From: Larus michahellis
Lineage: Eukaryota; Chordata; Aves; Charadriiformes; Laridae
Direction of reading: 5' to 3'
Assembly: GCF_964199755.1 (NCBI RefSeq)
Contig: NC_133906.1
Location: 9,858,001-9,922,000 of the forward strand
DNA: 64,000 nucleotides
Below, piece by piece: positions 23,054 through 35,968 of this stretch. A model generated the notes under the pieces. It did no database searches. It saw only the letters and a program-made list of their open reading frames with translations, and was not told the DNA's origin. The position numbers and the translations under genes are program-made. The stretch's first letter is position 1; each line of letters starts with the position of its first letter.

Positions 23054-24511
23054 CTGAAAAGCAAGCCAGCCATACCTTTAGCATTGATGAGAAAGGCTGG
23101 AAGAGGTGGCTGGCAATTTGTGTCAGTTTGCTTCCACTTTAGCAGCTCTGGCTATTCTGTCTGCTGAGCATTCAGTGCGAGGCAGAGGACATTGTGTTCA
23201 GTAGTTAATCTGGGGTATGAAAAACTAAAGGGACCTACCTCTAACACTTGTCTGTGCCTAGAGATGCCATACAAAGAAGCCTACAAGGTCCTTGCTGCTG
23301 TCTCCTTAGAAGCGATAAGGGCACATATTTAACACTCAAAGTCCAGGCAGCAGCCCCATTACAGCAGCTCTGAGTATCACTCGGTGGCATAAAACCGGTG
23401 TGATGGACTGAATTTTATTTGTTCCAGTGAAAGAGCCCGAAGTTGTTCAGTGACAGCTAGGCCCAGGCAGTGGGGAGCCCCTTTGAAGGAGGGGCTGAAA
23501 CCCTGCTGATGGCAGGGTCCTTCAAGGCTGTTCTTGCCAGCCCCAAACCTGCTCTAACCTGCACCAGGAGCCAGCCCAGCCCCAGGACTGATGTGGTGGG
23601 AAGCATGGTTCATAGTTCCTTCTCCTCCCTTGCTGTGTCTGATCCTAAGGATGTTTCAGACACATCCAAGGATCTGGATATCACATGGAGGGAAACAAAA
23701 CCCCCCATTCAGCTGTGTTTGGGGGCTTCTAAATCACTACATTTGATTCAAGGGTGTTGGGGTCTAGTCACATCAGGAAAGGTTTCTCGTGACTTGTAAG
23801 TCTGAACCAAGACTGGAGCTCAGAGATCTTTAGCTCAGAGAAGTTCCTAGCAGGGAAAGAGAGAGGAAACAGCACAACAGTGAACATTTGTACCTGGTAA
23901 AGACCGACCAGAAAGCTTAAGGAAAGGGCCACAGTGATGGCGTAGCAGCTCCTGTCACAGGCACCCGTCCCATTGCTGGAGGAGGTGGAGTTGCCCGCCA
24001 GTGAAGATCCAGCGTTGTCATTGCTGTACCCTGCTAGCTGGAGGTGCCGGTTCACAGACTGCCCAATCATCAGGCACAGGACACCAAAGGAGCCCACGAA
24101 GTTATGGCGCGAAGTGGCCATAGCAACGTAGATGATATTGCAGAAGAAGTTGGTGTAGATTCCGTAGATGGGATCCTGGTTGGCTAACAGGGAGTAGGAG
24201 ATGGACTGAGGGATGGCAACTATCCCCACCAGGAGCCCAGATACAACATCCCCAAGCAATTGCGTCTTGATGTTATACCGGGGAAGCCAGTCCAGCACTG
24301 GGAACAGCCGACAGAAGAAAGTGATGATGGTTTGATAATCGCACGTGCAGACCTCTCTGGCTTTCTTTAGGATGAGTTCCTTGGTGCTGAAGTCTGTGGG
24401 CTCATACTCCTCCAATTTGACACATATAAAATTGGCAGGAGTCTCTTCTGGCATTAGGGAGCCCAGTGCACCTTCGCTCTGTCCTGACTTCTGGCTCGAT
24501 GTGTCCTCCAT
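21455..24511 (-). CDS. SLC26-family sulfate/anion transporter, SLC26A2-like paralogue (whole gene)
   Basis: Two coding exons, 24,511-23,894 and 23,053-21,455, join in phase 0 to give 738 residues; human SLC26A2 has 739. The start MEDTSSQ was chosen because it lies 13 bases inside a good splice acceptor, has a strong Kozak context (G at -3, G at +4) and matches the family N-terminus. The protein has a cytosolic N-terminus, a multipass SLC26 membrane domain (PQSISYSLLA at 101-110, SAALTKTLLKESTG in the second exon) and a C-terminal STAS domain. SLC26 carriers of this branch exchange sulfate, oxalate and chloride at the plasma membrane. It resembles SLC26A2 far more than mammalian SLC26A1 (SAT-1), and sits about 15 kb downstream of SLC26A2 in the same orientation. 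Family membership is certain; exact orthology and substrate are inferred. Confidence 0.93.
23894..24511 (-). CDS. SLC26A2-like, first coding exon (N-terminus and first membrane helices)
   Basis: It encodes residues 1-206 and ends in ...VGLYQ at the donor CAG/GTACAA. Family hallmarks are LPRYN..LLGDVVSG, PQSISYSLLA (101-110), IYGIYTNFF (115-123), ATSRH (132-136) and GVLCLMIGQ (143-151). The usual HISVG motif after ATSR is HNFVG here, with Phe138 in place of the conserved Ser. Two N-glycosylation sequons, Asn174 (NST) and Asn180 (NGT), fall in the loop that is also glycosylated-looking in SLC26A2. The acceptor (...TGCCTTAG) at 24,526-24,525 shows that at least one non-coding exon lies further right. 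Confidence 0.93.
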
Positions 24512-24524
24512 TGCACCAGGAGAG

Positions 24525-27500
24525 CTAAGGCAGGAGAGCAGACAGCCATGAACTGTTACAGTCATGTACATAATGTGCTTTGCTTAGCTCCAGGGCTCAT
24601 GGAGATGGCATGGATAAATAAATAAAGGAAAATAACCTCAGGAAAATCAAACAGAAAAGCAATACCCCATAGTGCCAGTTGATTTGTTTGTTTTCAGTTA
24701 TGGGACTGATCAACCACAACCCCGAGACCACGGTTTATACTGCATTCACACTGGCACAGATGCCCACACCAGGGATGGAGCTACAGACCCCTGTGATCCT
24801 TCCTAACATACCTTTTCTTATGAAACACAGCAGCAGGAAAGCTAAGATTAGAAAATATTATTTCACTGAAACTTCTTCGGGAAGCCTACATTGCTTGATG
24901 ACACTTCCACTTAAGCAAAAACTATTTTGAAAATGCTGAGATATTCCAAGTGATGCTTTAGGAATGTAACATGTGGGTAAGGGAGGTAATTTTCAAAATA
25001 GTTTTTCCTTTAACATTTCAAAATTTTAAATTACACTGCTAGCTTGCATCAAACAGGCCCATCACAGGGGCTCCTATCTGCAGAATGAAAGCATCCTTTC
25101 TCAGTCTGGTTAAGTAACTCATTCCAAGTTTTTCAGTCAAAATGCAGCTGCAACAAAGCATACCTTTCTGCCATATCTGAACAATACATACAGAGAAAAA
25201 AGTCTCCCAAGAGGAGACCTTGAGTGGCTGCAGTCAGAAATCAAACTGAGACGATGAGAACTCCCACTCCCCTGCCCCATGGCTTCATTTCACATCACTT
25301 GTCCCAACCCAAATCTCTTACCTCTGTCTGCGGGGAGACACCCTGGGTGTTTTCTCACTACCCGGAGCTTCTCCCTGGCAGACAGACCTGTCTCTGAAAG
25401 CACGAGGCTCCGCAAACCTGTTTCCTTTTCCTTCCTTCTGGACCATGTGCCACTTGCCTTGAGAAGAGATCTGAGTTACTTAGCCAAGCGATCGGCCCTT
25501 TTATCTCCCTCCAGCCGATGAAGATGGTGCAGCCAGCCAAACAGAGCTGTATTTTGAAAACAAACATCGTTCTGGGAGCGTATTTTTGATGAAAACTTGT
25601 TTTGGCCATTAAGAATGACTGCAGAGGTTGAGAGAAGTGTTCCTGCCAGATAACAGTATTGCTGGTATCTGGAGATATGTTTACTAAACACGGGGAACAA
25701 TGCAAAGAAATCTTCCTGCTGTTGCTCTGCCCCTCCTTGAATTGAGAGAGCATCATTGCCTGAGGTCTGCCAGGATTCTCCGCTCAGGTTTTCATCTACT
25801 CTGGACAAGCTTTTTTTTTTTTCAAAAAAAAACCAATCAAAAAGCAAAACTAGTTCCAGAATGACTTTTCTTTCCTGGTAGCTTTTCCACCAGCGTGCTG
25901 CCACCAGCCCCCTGTGCCACCTGGGCTGCACCGGGGCGGCAAAAAACAGAGTTCTGCCCTGGCAGCAAAGGTGTGATGATATGGGCTATTTCTAGGTAGA
26001 TAGAAGAACTCAGTACGTGTCGAATCTGCACGATCCACATTTTGCACATGCCTTTTAAAGACAAGCACTAATTTTTTTAAGCACAAATAACAAAGGATTT
26101 TGCTTTGCAGAAGTAAGCACAATTTGGAAAAGTGCAGGGTTGCATTTCTTTTGTAGGTAAAGGTGACCAATTGCATTAGCAGCCAAGAAAAAGGGTAATG
26201 TCTTATCATCCTGAATTGAAACAGCAGCCTCATAAACAACAGCTGTAACTGTTGTGCCCTTGTGATCCCTGCCAACAACCTGCCTCAGACCTCCCAGTAC
26301 ACGCTCCCATTCACCTCGTTCTCCCCTTTCTTTTCCATCTCTTTTCCATCAACCTACTCTCTAAGCTTTGCGGGATGTGCCATTGCCCCATGGAGCAGGA
26401 CAAACGCCTGGCAGTCAGGCAGCTCAGCCCTGGCCTCTGCTCCTGGTACCGACTGTGTGCTGGGCTTGGGGAGGGGGCTGAGAGCCCATGGCGTTTGGAG
26501 AGATGGTGTGGGGTATGCAGAGATGACATTTTCACAAGACTTTGATTTAGATGCTGGGGAGACACCCTGAGGGAAAAGAAGGGGAAAATCAGCATCCTGA
26601 GCTACATTTATCTCATCAGTGGAAGTCTGTATCTCAGTAATTAGAAGTAAATAAATAAGAAACATCAGTGCTCTCCGGCAGCAGGAAAAAATGAGAGCAC
26701 ATGGGAGAGGAAACAGCTGCTCAGTGTATTTATCTATTTATATGAATTCTTTATTCTCTGCCATTCCTCCACAGCTCATGTATTTTCAGGTAGCTCCCCT
26801 TTCCCTTCCCCTTCTTTCAGTAACAGACTGTATCCTTCCTCAGCCTTGTCATTCCTCCTGTCCTTAAAAGATGATCCCTTCATATGCTTTAATATCTTTC
26901 CTAGTTATAGCTCATTTTGTGTCTTGGCCTGTCTGGTGTTTCTACTCACTCATTTTCCTTTTCCATCTTCTTCCTTAGCAAATGACCCAAACTTCCATTT
27001 TCCATATGATTCCTTCATCTTGAAATTCCGTCACTGAAGAACCAGTGAGTCTGTCACTGAAGAGCTGGCCAGGCTCGTCCTTTAAGTTGGCTTGTTTCCT
27101 GGGATGAAACACATCTGAGCACAATCCATCTTCGGGTTTTGATCTCATTTAGGAAGCATTCATCTCCAGTTCTGGATCTTTGATCTGTCCACCATGAAAA
27201 TGGGACAAAGCACTTTTTCTATTTGTGACAGTACCTAGGCTACCCTTAACCTCCGCCCTGCCTTCACTGCTGGCTGCTGCTTTTCCTTCCAACTTCCATC
27301 TTCACTTATATATTCTGGAACTCTTTTCTTTGTTATGATTTCTGTTACCACCTGATATAGCTTGGCGAGCCTTGATATAGCCATGCTCTTCCACCTCTCC
27401 GAGGCACAGGTTTTGATAAGCAGTTCTTTTTTCCATTCCTTCTGTCTCCATGCCTCCCCTGCCATCCTTCCCTACAAACTTTTTTCTCCCTTTCTTGTGT

Positions 27501-29309
27501 GCAAACTCCCAGTTGCTTTTGTATACTCCAAAATATTCCATACTTTCCCTGCAATTTCATTCTCAAGCTCCTTATCCCAGCTGGCTTCCCCGTGCATTCG
27601 GTTCTCTCATTGAAACAGCGTTCGGTTTTCTCTTTGAAACAGTGAGCCTTCATGCTAGAGCAGCTTCTGTATCAGCACAGCTCTCTGTGCTGGAAATTCA
27701 GGCTGTGGGCACTGAGGAGAGGCCAGTTTATGTTCTCCATCCCGACAGAACCAAGAACATACCTGGCTACACTGAACACTGTGTTCATCACCGAAATCAC
27801 TTTTACTGTATGAGGTGAGGCAAGGGCAGAAACTGCAAACATTTCACGTTTGCTCTAGCAAACATATAGCAAATAGCTTAAAAAAAGAAACCCACCGCAG
27901 AACTTCATGTGACCTTGAGGTGGCTAAGGCTGCCCTGCCTTCCAAACGCAAGGTCACTGCAGCTAACTGCTGAAACTCTTTGTTTTCAAATGCATCTTCA
28001 AGGGTTGTTCTTTATTGTCACTATAAACTCACTGAGCTATTTAGCTCCTTTCTGGGCTAGGCTGGGTTGGACAGACAGTATTAGCTTAAACAACGCAAGT
28101 GTAGACAGGACGTTGCCTGCCACTAACGTGTCACCCTCTGTTTTTAAGACAAGCAGAAAGCATAAAGCACGAAATCCAAATTTTTCATTTATGGCATGGT
28201 ACATGAGCAATTTAACATCCACCTATACAACAGCCATTGCAGCCAGTCTGACGCAGAGCAGTGGAAACCCAGGCTCCCGATACAAGGAAAATGCAGTAGT
28301 AGGCTATTTTGGTTTTCTATCCTAAAGCAGAAAAAAAAACCCAAAATTGTCTGGGTCCATGATTATTACCCAGGCATTTTGCAGCGAGTAAGCATAGTGA
28401 ATTCAAGTCTCTGCTGCCATGTCAATGCATCGCTTTTGTTTAACAGGACAAGCTGGCACCTCCAATTTTCTTTTCAACAGAGCTAACTGCACAGCACAAG
28501 GATTTTTCATTTGCTTTAAGGCTCGTAAATACACTTATGACTATTTGGCTTGTGGAAGACTTTCAAGTAGCATCCCACATGTCTTGGCTCCATAAATGGG
28601 CCAGCCTGGCTTAGTACATGGCTGCACCCCACTTAGATCACATGCAACTTTATTAAAAAAAAGGAGAGTGAGCCAGGTAATGGTGCCAGGTATCTAAGAG
28701 AGATGCTTCTCCTTCCCTTCAGATTTGGGACTTGACAGTCTTTTTGGATGGCTGCTGGTTCCATTCCACTTGGAAATGAATTTTCAGTATGTAGACATCT
28801 GCAAAACACCATCTTTTTTTTTTAAGGGAAAAACAAGGAAAAGGAGACAAGCCCAGAATTAGTCCCACTGCTGAGATATGGCAGAATGCAACAAAAGTGC
28901 CTGAGGACAAAAAGACTGAACAGAACCTCTCCTATGGTTTCTTGGAAAGAATTATTCACATTTCTGCAAGACAGAGCACCAGAGAATGCAGAAGCAGCAC
29001 ACTAGGTCATCCCAGAAAATAAAACAGTTTTTGCAGCCTCCTGTTATTTTGCAGGGCAGTTTATGCTAACGTGCAGGGGTCACAGCAGAGCATGCAAGGC
29101 AAAGATAAAAGTTCTCTCCAGAGATAAACACTGTGAGGCCAAAAGCGTCGCTCACCCTGTGACTGCACATGGTAATGCAGGCACACCACTCTCAAGTCTG
29201 AGAGGGACCAAGGAACCTACAAATAAATAAAGGACGTTCACTTAAGCTACTGCTCACTCCCAGCAATTAACCATGAAGGCAGACATGCAAGGAATGTTTT
29301 TTAATGTAT
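24525..29309. other. Upstream region or 5' intron of the SLC26A2-like gene
   Basis: The acceptor just before the first coding exon implies that leader exon(s) lie to the right, but I see no CpG island or convincing donor to place them. A mirror-like T/A tract sits at about 25,810-25,831. Otherwise I see nothing. Confidence 0.45.
29305..29309. repeat. Target-site duplication TGTAT, left copy
   Basis: TGTAT directly precedes the LTR start TGTCCTGG and is repeated directly after its end. Confidence 0.8.
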
Positions 29310-29657
29310 TGTCCTGGTTTGAGGTAAAACAGAACCAATTTTCTGGTTTGTAATTTTACTTTTTAGCTGGGCCTCTTCTAACTGACCAAAGTCTGAAATT
29401 AACAGCATGTTGTTCAGACACTGTTCACTCTCAGAGTGATAAGACCTGATTATACCAAGGAATTATACCAAGAGCACAGAGGCTCTTGCTTAGACTTATT
29501 GCTAGAACAACCAAGGTCAGTTAATTTCGCTATTTGTCCCGTTAGAGGGTCAGAAGCAGAGAAGCGTAGAGGGGTCCAACCTGCAGGGAGGAGCAGACGG
29601 GACAGGCGACCCAAAACTGACCAACGGGGTATTCCATCCCATGTGCATCACACTCAG

Positions 29658-29664
29658 TATAAAA
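29658..29664 (+). promoter_or_regulatory. TATA box of the LTR
   Basis: TATAAAA within CAGTATAAAAGCTGAGG lies about 350 bases into the LTR, the usual U3 position. Confidence 0.6.
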
Positions 29665-29940
29665 GCTGAGGGATCAAAGGGGCAAGGGGCTCGCTCTCTT
29701 TCTTCAATAGCCGACGTCTCAGGAGGACCCTGTCTGTTCGTCTGCCTTTGATCCCGATCCGAGCATTCCTGACTCTAGTTCCAGAATTCAGCTCCTGTCC
29801 GTCGCTGACTCCCGTCTGGGACTTTCCCTGTGTCTGCTGGTGACGCGATCGTCATCCTGGCAGCTGGATACGGTTTTCTACATATTGTATACTTTTTTAT
29901 TTTATTATTATTTCTTATTTCCTTATTTATTATTATTTTC

Positions 29941-29946
29941 ATTAAA
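29941..29946 (+). terminator. LTR polyadenylation signal (ATTAAA)
   Basis: ATTAAA follows an AT-rich run about 280 bases after the TATA box and is consistent with an LTR R-region signal. Confidence 0.45.
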
Positions 29947-30062
29947 GTAGTTTAGTTCTTTTTTCTAAACTCATAAATCTCCTTATCTCTTCCTTTCCTC
30001 TCTGAGGAGGGGGGGAGGGCCATCTGTTGTTCTGATTGGCCAATCCGGCCAAAACCACGACA

Positions 30063-30067
30063 TGTAT
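30063..30067. repeat. Target-site duplication TGTAT, right copy
   Basis: TGTAT directly follows the LTR end CGACA and matches 29,305-29,309. Confidence 0.8.
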
Positions 30068-30392
30068 TTTGGAAGATGTAAGGTGGAAGCTATGTCCTTG
30101 GAAAGAGACTCAATGTGGAGGCAGCAGATCTAGAAGGACATGGATGAGCATCTTTGGCTGCAGAGGTCATACACCGTACATCAACTGTCCAGCTATGGAG
30201 GACACCGCACGCTGGGTCCACCCTGCTAACGCCCTGCTCCAAGTCCTTCCCCCAGCACTGACACCCACTCCTAGAAAATGGGAAAAAAAAGCACTTCCAA
30301 CCACATCAGCTACAGGATTTGGGGAGCATTCCCAATTTATATAAGGAGGGTGAAAATAATTCCTTGCCAACTTTTGCAGTACTTTGTTGCTG

Positions 30393-30438
30393 TTTTCATG
30401 GTTTTCCCTGCATGATTTTCATGTTTTTCCCTGCATGA
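30393..30438. repeat. Tandem duplication, 23 bp x 2
   Basis: TTTTCATGGTTTTCCCTGCA plus TGA is repeated immediately, with one mismatch (G to T at the ninth base). This is a recent local duplication with no evident function. Confidence 0.85.
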
Positions 30439-30934
30439 CAAATGTCCGGTGCTTATGACCCTTTTCCAAATTATCAAGCTAATAATTGAAAATGCTATAA
30501 TGGCTCTGTAAACAGATTAAATTGACTACAGATGAATACAGTGGAATAAAATCGGGGAGATGCATTTCTATTTCATGCTGAATTGGCATTCAGCCCAGGC
30601 TATTTGGCATCGTTTCAGACTTGACCTGTGTGTGCTGCCGACGAGCCCTTCACGGCACTGAGGCCGCGCTGATGGGATGCTGCTTCCCCCTGCAGCTGCT
30701 GTCTCACAGGGTTGCCCTATTTGCAGGTACTACCACTTGCTCCCACCGTGTCAGGGAGAGCTCTGTGGCCGGCTCCCGAGCTCTCCCAGCAGCCATCCCA
30801 CACCAGCTCAATGTAGAGAGGGGTCCTACAGAGGTCACATCTCAATGTCACGGGACAGAAAGATGCTCCAGCAGATGGGTATGAAGCCCAGAAACCGCAG
30901 CATGTCTCCAACTACCTGCCATATAACACGACTG

Positions 30935-31215
30935 GATCTGCTATTAAATTTTAAACAGAAAGAGAAGCTTTTTCACACAAGGCAAATGGTGGGACGGACT
31001 GCCGCAGAGTGTGGTGGGAGTCAACAGGTTTGAGAAAGGGATTAGGAAGCTTCACAGAGAAGCGCTGCAAAAGCTGTAACAAACGTCTAAGTGGTCAGAA
31101 GTTTCTAGCCTGCTGCTTACCAAGTGCTGGGAGGGTTCTGCATGGGCTGGATCCCTGGTATACCCTTCCCAAGCCGCCTCCACCTGGCTGTGACCCAGGA
31201 GACGGGGCTGGGGGT
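30935..31215 (+). mobile_element. Old CR1/L3-like LINE fragment
   Basis: The stretch contains CTTTTTCACACAAGGCAAAT, then GGACGGACTGCCGCAGAG, a GAGAAAGGGATTAGGAAG segment and CTGGATCCCTGG. This succession resembles the 3' part of ancient CR1/L3-type LINEs (TTTTTCACACAA, then 'ctgccgcagg', then 'aagggattag'). It is heavily diverged and its edges are approximate. I rely on remembered consensus features only. Confidence 0.5.
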
Positions 31216-34200
31216 CTCATCTGATACAGGAGCATGTAGGGTGAGAATTAGTTGTCCACAGGTAAGGTAGAGCCTTGAGCAGCACAGGTAAAGGGTGCTG
31301 CTGATTGAAGCCTGTTATCTCAGCTCTGTGTCAGCAGGAATCAGAGTCACCCCGCTGCAGGCAATGGCTGTCCTATGCTTTTCAAGAGAGCAGAAAGCTC
31401 CTGCTGGCACTTTCCGTAATTGAGTGCTCCTACCACTCTGTTGGCACCAACACAAAAACTACAGCATGTGCGCTGAAGTCTCCTAAGGTAAAAGGCCTCC
31501 TCAGGTAAAAACTGAGCCGTGCTCAATCAAGAAAGTCTTTTGTGTAACTCAAGGACACGTATGCAGAGATAATGCTCACAGTAAGTGCCCAGAACTGCAC
31601 CCAGAGCAGCTCTCATTTTTGCTATGACTCTCACTGGCCATGACCTGAACAAGTCGTATTACCTGTTATGTCAAATAAGGCCAAAATACATTGCAGAAAT
31701 TTTGTAAGGCTGAATAGCACCAAACCTGACCAAATCTGTCATTTCTTGCATTTTAGGAATACGGACCTGGCCCACAGGAGGGTGCTGCTCACCGGCACAC
31801 GGCACATCATCGTCATCACATTGCTTATTACTTATTATTCCTGAGACAAACGGCAGCCTGGTTGCACAGAGCACCGAAGTCTGAAGGAGGTGAAAGCCTG
31901 CTCCTGGCCACGTACCATCAGTCAGTGCCCTGGTTTATGCTGGCAGGAAACTTCCACGTGTGCCTACGTGTGTACAGAGGGCGGTAGAACAGTGCGCACA
32001 GTTGTGCATACACTGTGCTTCACAACGGGCACTGGGCACAACTGCCAGGAGAAGCAGGGACTCAAACATCCGCTGCTTTTCTTTTTAAAATATATAGCTG
32101 CAGCATTTCTAAGGTATCAAGCATATGTCCAACAACAGAAAAAACCCATAAATATCATCTTTTAATGGTGGTAAAGAAATCCCAAAGATTTTACCATACT
32201 TGATAGAAAATTCTTGTGCGAAAACAAATCTTCTACAATGACAGTAAGGCGCATTAGCATTTAAAAATTACAGTTGATACATATATAACAGACAGAGACA
32301 GCATAAAGGAGAGTCGACAACATGCAGAGGCTATACCCCATAGCTGATGGTAGGACATAAGAAAACAACTGACGAAATACAACTCTCATCACAAACATTT
32401 GGTCGTTGAGCACAGCGCTCAGCAAGGAGCTGATGGTATCACATCTCTCCCCATGCTGGGTGCAGGGCAAGGTCCGTGTCCCCAAACACCCACCCGGCAC
32501 GGATTGATGCCACAGAGCGACACAGCTCGCCCAGCGCCCCAGATTCTGCCACCCAACTGGGGGAAACGTTTTACCTTATTTTTACTGCACAGATAAGTCA
32601 CAGTAAAAAGTAAAGTGATATTTTATACATACTATACAACTTTTCCACATTTTATTCAAACAAACCATTTTGTAAACTGGTTAGGTCAGCTGACCAATGT
32701 GATCTATTCCATTCCTGAGGTCCTGTTTGGTTAAACTGATTCTCCAACTTGAACAAATTACTCCAGGCAAAATTTGCCATTTTGTTTATTCTGCAAAACA
32801 TTATGCCACAAATATCTAAAATTATTCTGAATTTAAAATAATTCAAAAATCATACCCCAGAACACACCAAGGTACTAGAGATGATGGTCATGGACTCAAG
32901 AGGCTGACAAACTCAAAGCATCATGTGCTTACCAGAAAAAGTGAGGCTTTACCTCTCTTTAACGATGTTTCAACTGCATTTCAAATATACATAAAATTTA
33001 CTTCCTTAAATCAAAAATTAGACATAAAAAACTTGGACCCAAGTCCAGCAAAACGTTTCGTTTCCTATCTTCCTCTGGAGTCCTGAGATCAGCTGGGAGG
33101 CGGATGAAGAGCTAAGTGCTTTCAGAGCTAGAGGGAGCTGGAATTCAAATATTTTTGGCATTAAATTTACTCAATGGAGATTTGATTCTCCATCCAATAT
33201 TTTGTATATTTGCACATTAGAGAAACAGCAATATGCCTTAGCTTATATCATCTCTAGAAAATAAAATAGAAAGGTACTAATTACAGTATGAATTAAATAT
33301 ATACATATATTAAAGATTTGCCATTTTACCTAACCAGAGGCCTCACTTTCAGCAGTGTAATGACCTCAAAAGAAAACGCAAGACTCAGAATTATTTCCAC
33401 TTCAGGTGGAATTCAATTGAACTAGTAAAGATCAGGTAGTTTTTCACATGAGCAGCTGATCCTACAAAGGCTTACAAACATGACAACCAAGTGCAAGTAC
33501 AAGGTGACTCACAGTGCAAAGTCTGCACTAAAGACATTGCCCCCTTTATCTATGCCAGCATAGCAGAAGTGCAAAGCCCTTCTAGTATGGACAGTTATAT
33601 CAATATTGAAGTCTCACAAGGGTATCCTACATTGAGACTCAGCAAAGTAAAATAAACTACACAGATACAAAGCACCTTGAATGGCATTAGCAACAGATGA
33701 CTGCTACTGTGTCACAGCTTCATTACCTTAGCTATGTTAGTAAAAAAACCCTAAAAGAATGTAAATCACCTCAATCATTTAATCACTTTTCCAAAGCATG
33801 TGTAAAAAAAACACACAACAGAAGATAATGCCCTGAAAAAAACTCTTTGCCTGAAGAGTTTCACTTTCACCCTTCACTCAAAGGTTTTCCTCTTGTTCCA
33901 GTTTCTATGATCTTTTAGACCAGCAGACTCCTATGGCCCAGCCGTGGTCCTCACTGCACTGGGAGCACAGGGGGGCTCAGGTCAGCTCCCGTGTGCCCGG
34001 ATGCAGGGCCAGCATGGCCATTCCTGCCCCGTATCTGGAATGGAGACACACGAGTGACGTGACTTCAACCTGCCTAAAAGGTCTTTGCGCCAGCAGCACT
34101 GGAGATAACAGCAGGTAGCTAAAGGTGGTGGGGAACAGGGACTGAGCACAGCCCCTGAGTGAAAGATTCAGGGAACTGGACCCAGGGAGATGTGCAGTGC

Positions 34201-35906
34201 TGCTGGTCTTCTGAAGGGAGGAATGGCCACAAAAAGACTGGATTCCACCAGGCAAGCCTAGATCTAGGACCTGGCACAGGCAGAGTTCACGGCCAACCTC
34301 AGCACAAGGCCATGGGAAGCAGTGGGGTATTGACCGGCTTAAAACCCTGGTGCAGCCGCAAGGATGCTTTCCTGCCTGTGATATCTCCCTGCTGCACTTC
34401 AGACCCATCAGCAGTGGGTTTTAATGTCTCTTGGCACAAGCCAGCAGAAGTAAGTGGAGAGGAAGGAATGGCTGTGTTTTTTCCCCAGAAAGAGCACCTT
34501 TCCATTCATCACCGCAGCCCGACAAGGAAAGAGCACAGCAGCCATGGAAGCTCTGCTGCCCTGGCTGGGAGAACCACATGTGGATTTAGATTAAAATTAG
34601 ATTAAAATAAACAAGCATGAAAACAGAAATCCCTTATATGTGTAGCTCGGGACAGCAACTCATGCAGCAGCTCTGAGCAGGACCTAGGTCCTGTGTTATT
34701 CTCTATACTTGTTATGGAGAAAGGCACATGGCTGCATAACACAGTGTCACAGTAGCCCCATAATAAAGACACCTCCAGGTTTACCTGTCATTACTCCTGC
34801 AGCTACACAAACCCTCGCCCAGACCCACACTGGGCACCCACATGTCGTGGGGGGACATGCTCAGGGATGCTCCCCCACCAGCAGCCCCCAGCCCCCTTTC
34901 TCACAGCGGCAGCATCCAGAAGACCGGTGGGGTTTTGGCCTTGTTTCACGCTCTTTGTTCAGGAGCTTTAGCCTTATCAAAAGATCTGGCGTGAAAATTG
35001 AGTAGCAGCTCACGCGTAATAGCAACATACGCAAAGGCAGCGATTCTTCTATTTACAGTCAAACGTATGCAACGTTTTACAGCAAAACACAGAAAGAAGT
35101 CAGAGGGTGCAGGTGGGTCCCACAGTGAATTAGAGAGGAGCAGATGGAGGTGCAAGGGCTTACAAGGAAATCGGGATCACTAAATCACACAAGACTAAGG
35201 TTGGCAATGGCATTATAATCCAAAAATAAGCACCACATGCCTCACTGCAGTACCCTTCCCTGTTTTATGAAGTGGACCGAAAATTGTTTCCATGTCAAAA
35301 CATGCACACAAGTGAAACATTCATTAGTGCAACTGCAACTGACACTACTATCTGTAATAGCAATAAACATAAAAAAAGAGCCTGACATTTAGCAGGAGAC
35401 TACTAAAGACATGGAAATGTCTTTGAAAAGGAGTCTTTAGTATAGCTGAGACTGAGTGTGTTAATTTCCATAATGCCAAGTGTTGTTGTCACTAATGAAT
35501 GTGCTAATGATCTCTTAATTCTTCATTTAGACTGATAATTGCCGATTAGTAAGTTTGGGAATGGAGATCCACTGATTTATAGCATCTTCCCGTCTAGCCT
35601 GAGGTTCTAAAGGTTGCACCTGGGATGAACATTCCCCGTCCCAGACAGACGCATAAACCCCAAATCAATTGTTCTGAGATTCCCCTTCTCTTCCTATAGA
35701 TTACAAATGAAGCCGTGAGGCAGGCATAAGAGAAGGTGTAGAAAGCAGTGGGTATGGCAGATTTCCCCTTATAAAATCCGGCATGTGTATTCCACTGCTC
35801 ATTTAAAACAGCAGAAAGCAGAAGAGCCCTTCCCAGGACAGGAACAGGAGTATCAAGTGTAATTGGATATATATAGCTGCTGCATCCATCATACAGCAGC
35901 AAAAGG

Positions 35907-35968
35907 TGTATATATATGTACACACATATAAACATACACATATATGTGTGTATATATATATATATATG
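35907..35968. repeat. TA/TG/CA microsatellite
   Basis: Alternating pyrimidine-purine run with TATATATATG, CACACATATA and TGTGTGTATATA segments over about 60 bases. Confidence 0.85.

Larger units (their letters stand above)
29310..30062 (+). mobile_element. Solo LTR of an endogenous retrovirus (ERVL-like)
   Basis: A 753-bp element begins TGTCCTGGTTTGAGG and ends CCACGACA, so it has the canonical TG...CA termini. It is flanked by a perfect 5-bp duplication, TGTAT (29,305-29,309 and 30,063-30,067). Inside are a TATAAAA box at 29,658-29,664 and an ATTAAA polyadenylation signal at 29,941-29,946, in the order expected for U3-R-U5 read on the plus strand. No internal retroviral genes flank it, so it is a solo LTR left by recombination between the two LTRs of a provirus. 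The TGTCCTGGTTT start is common among bird ERV LTRs, and 5-bp duplications fit ERVL-type elements. The family assignment is inference; the element itself is clear. Confidence 0.88.

Noticed and set aside
24512-24571. Upstream ATG extending the SLC26A2-like protein by 20 residues
   Set aside because: The extension crosses a good splice acceptor, lacks family similarity, and the downstream ATG has strong Kozak context.
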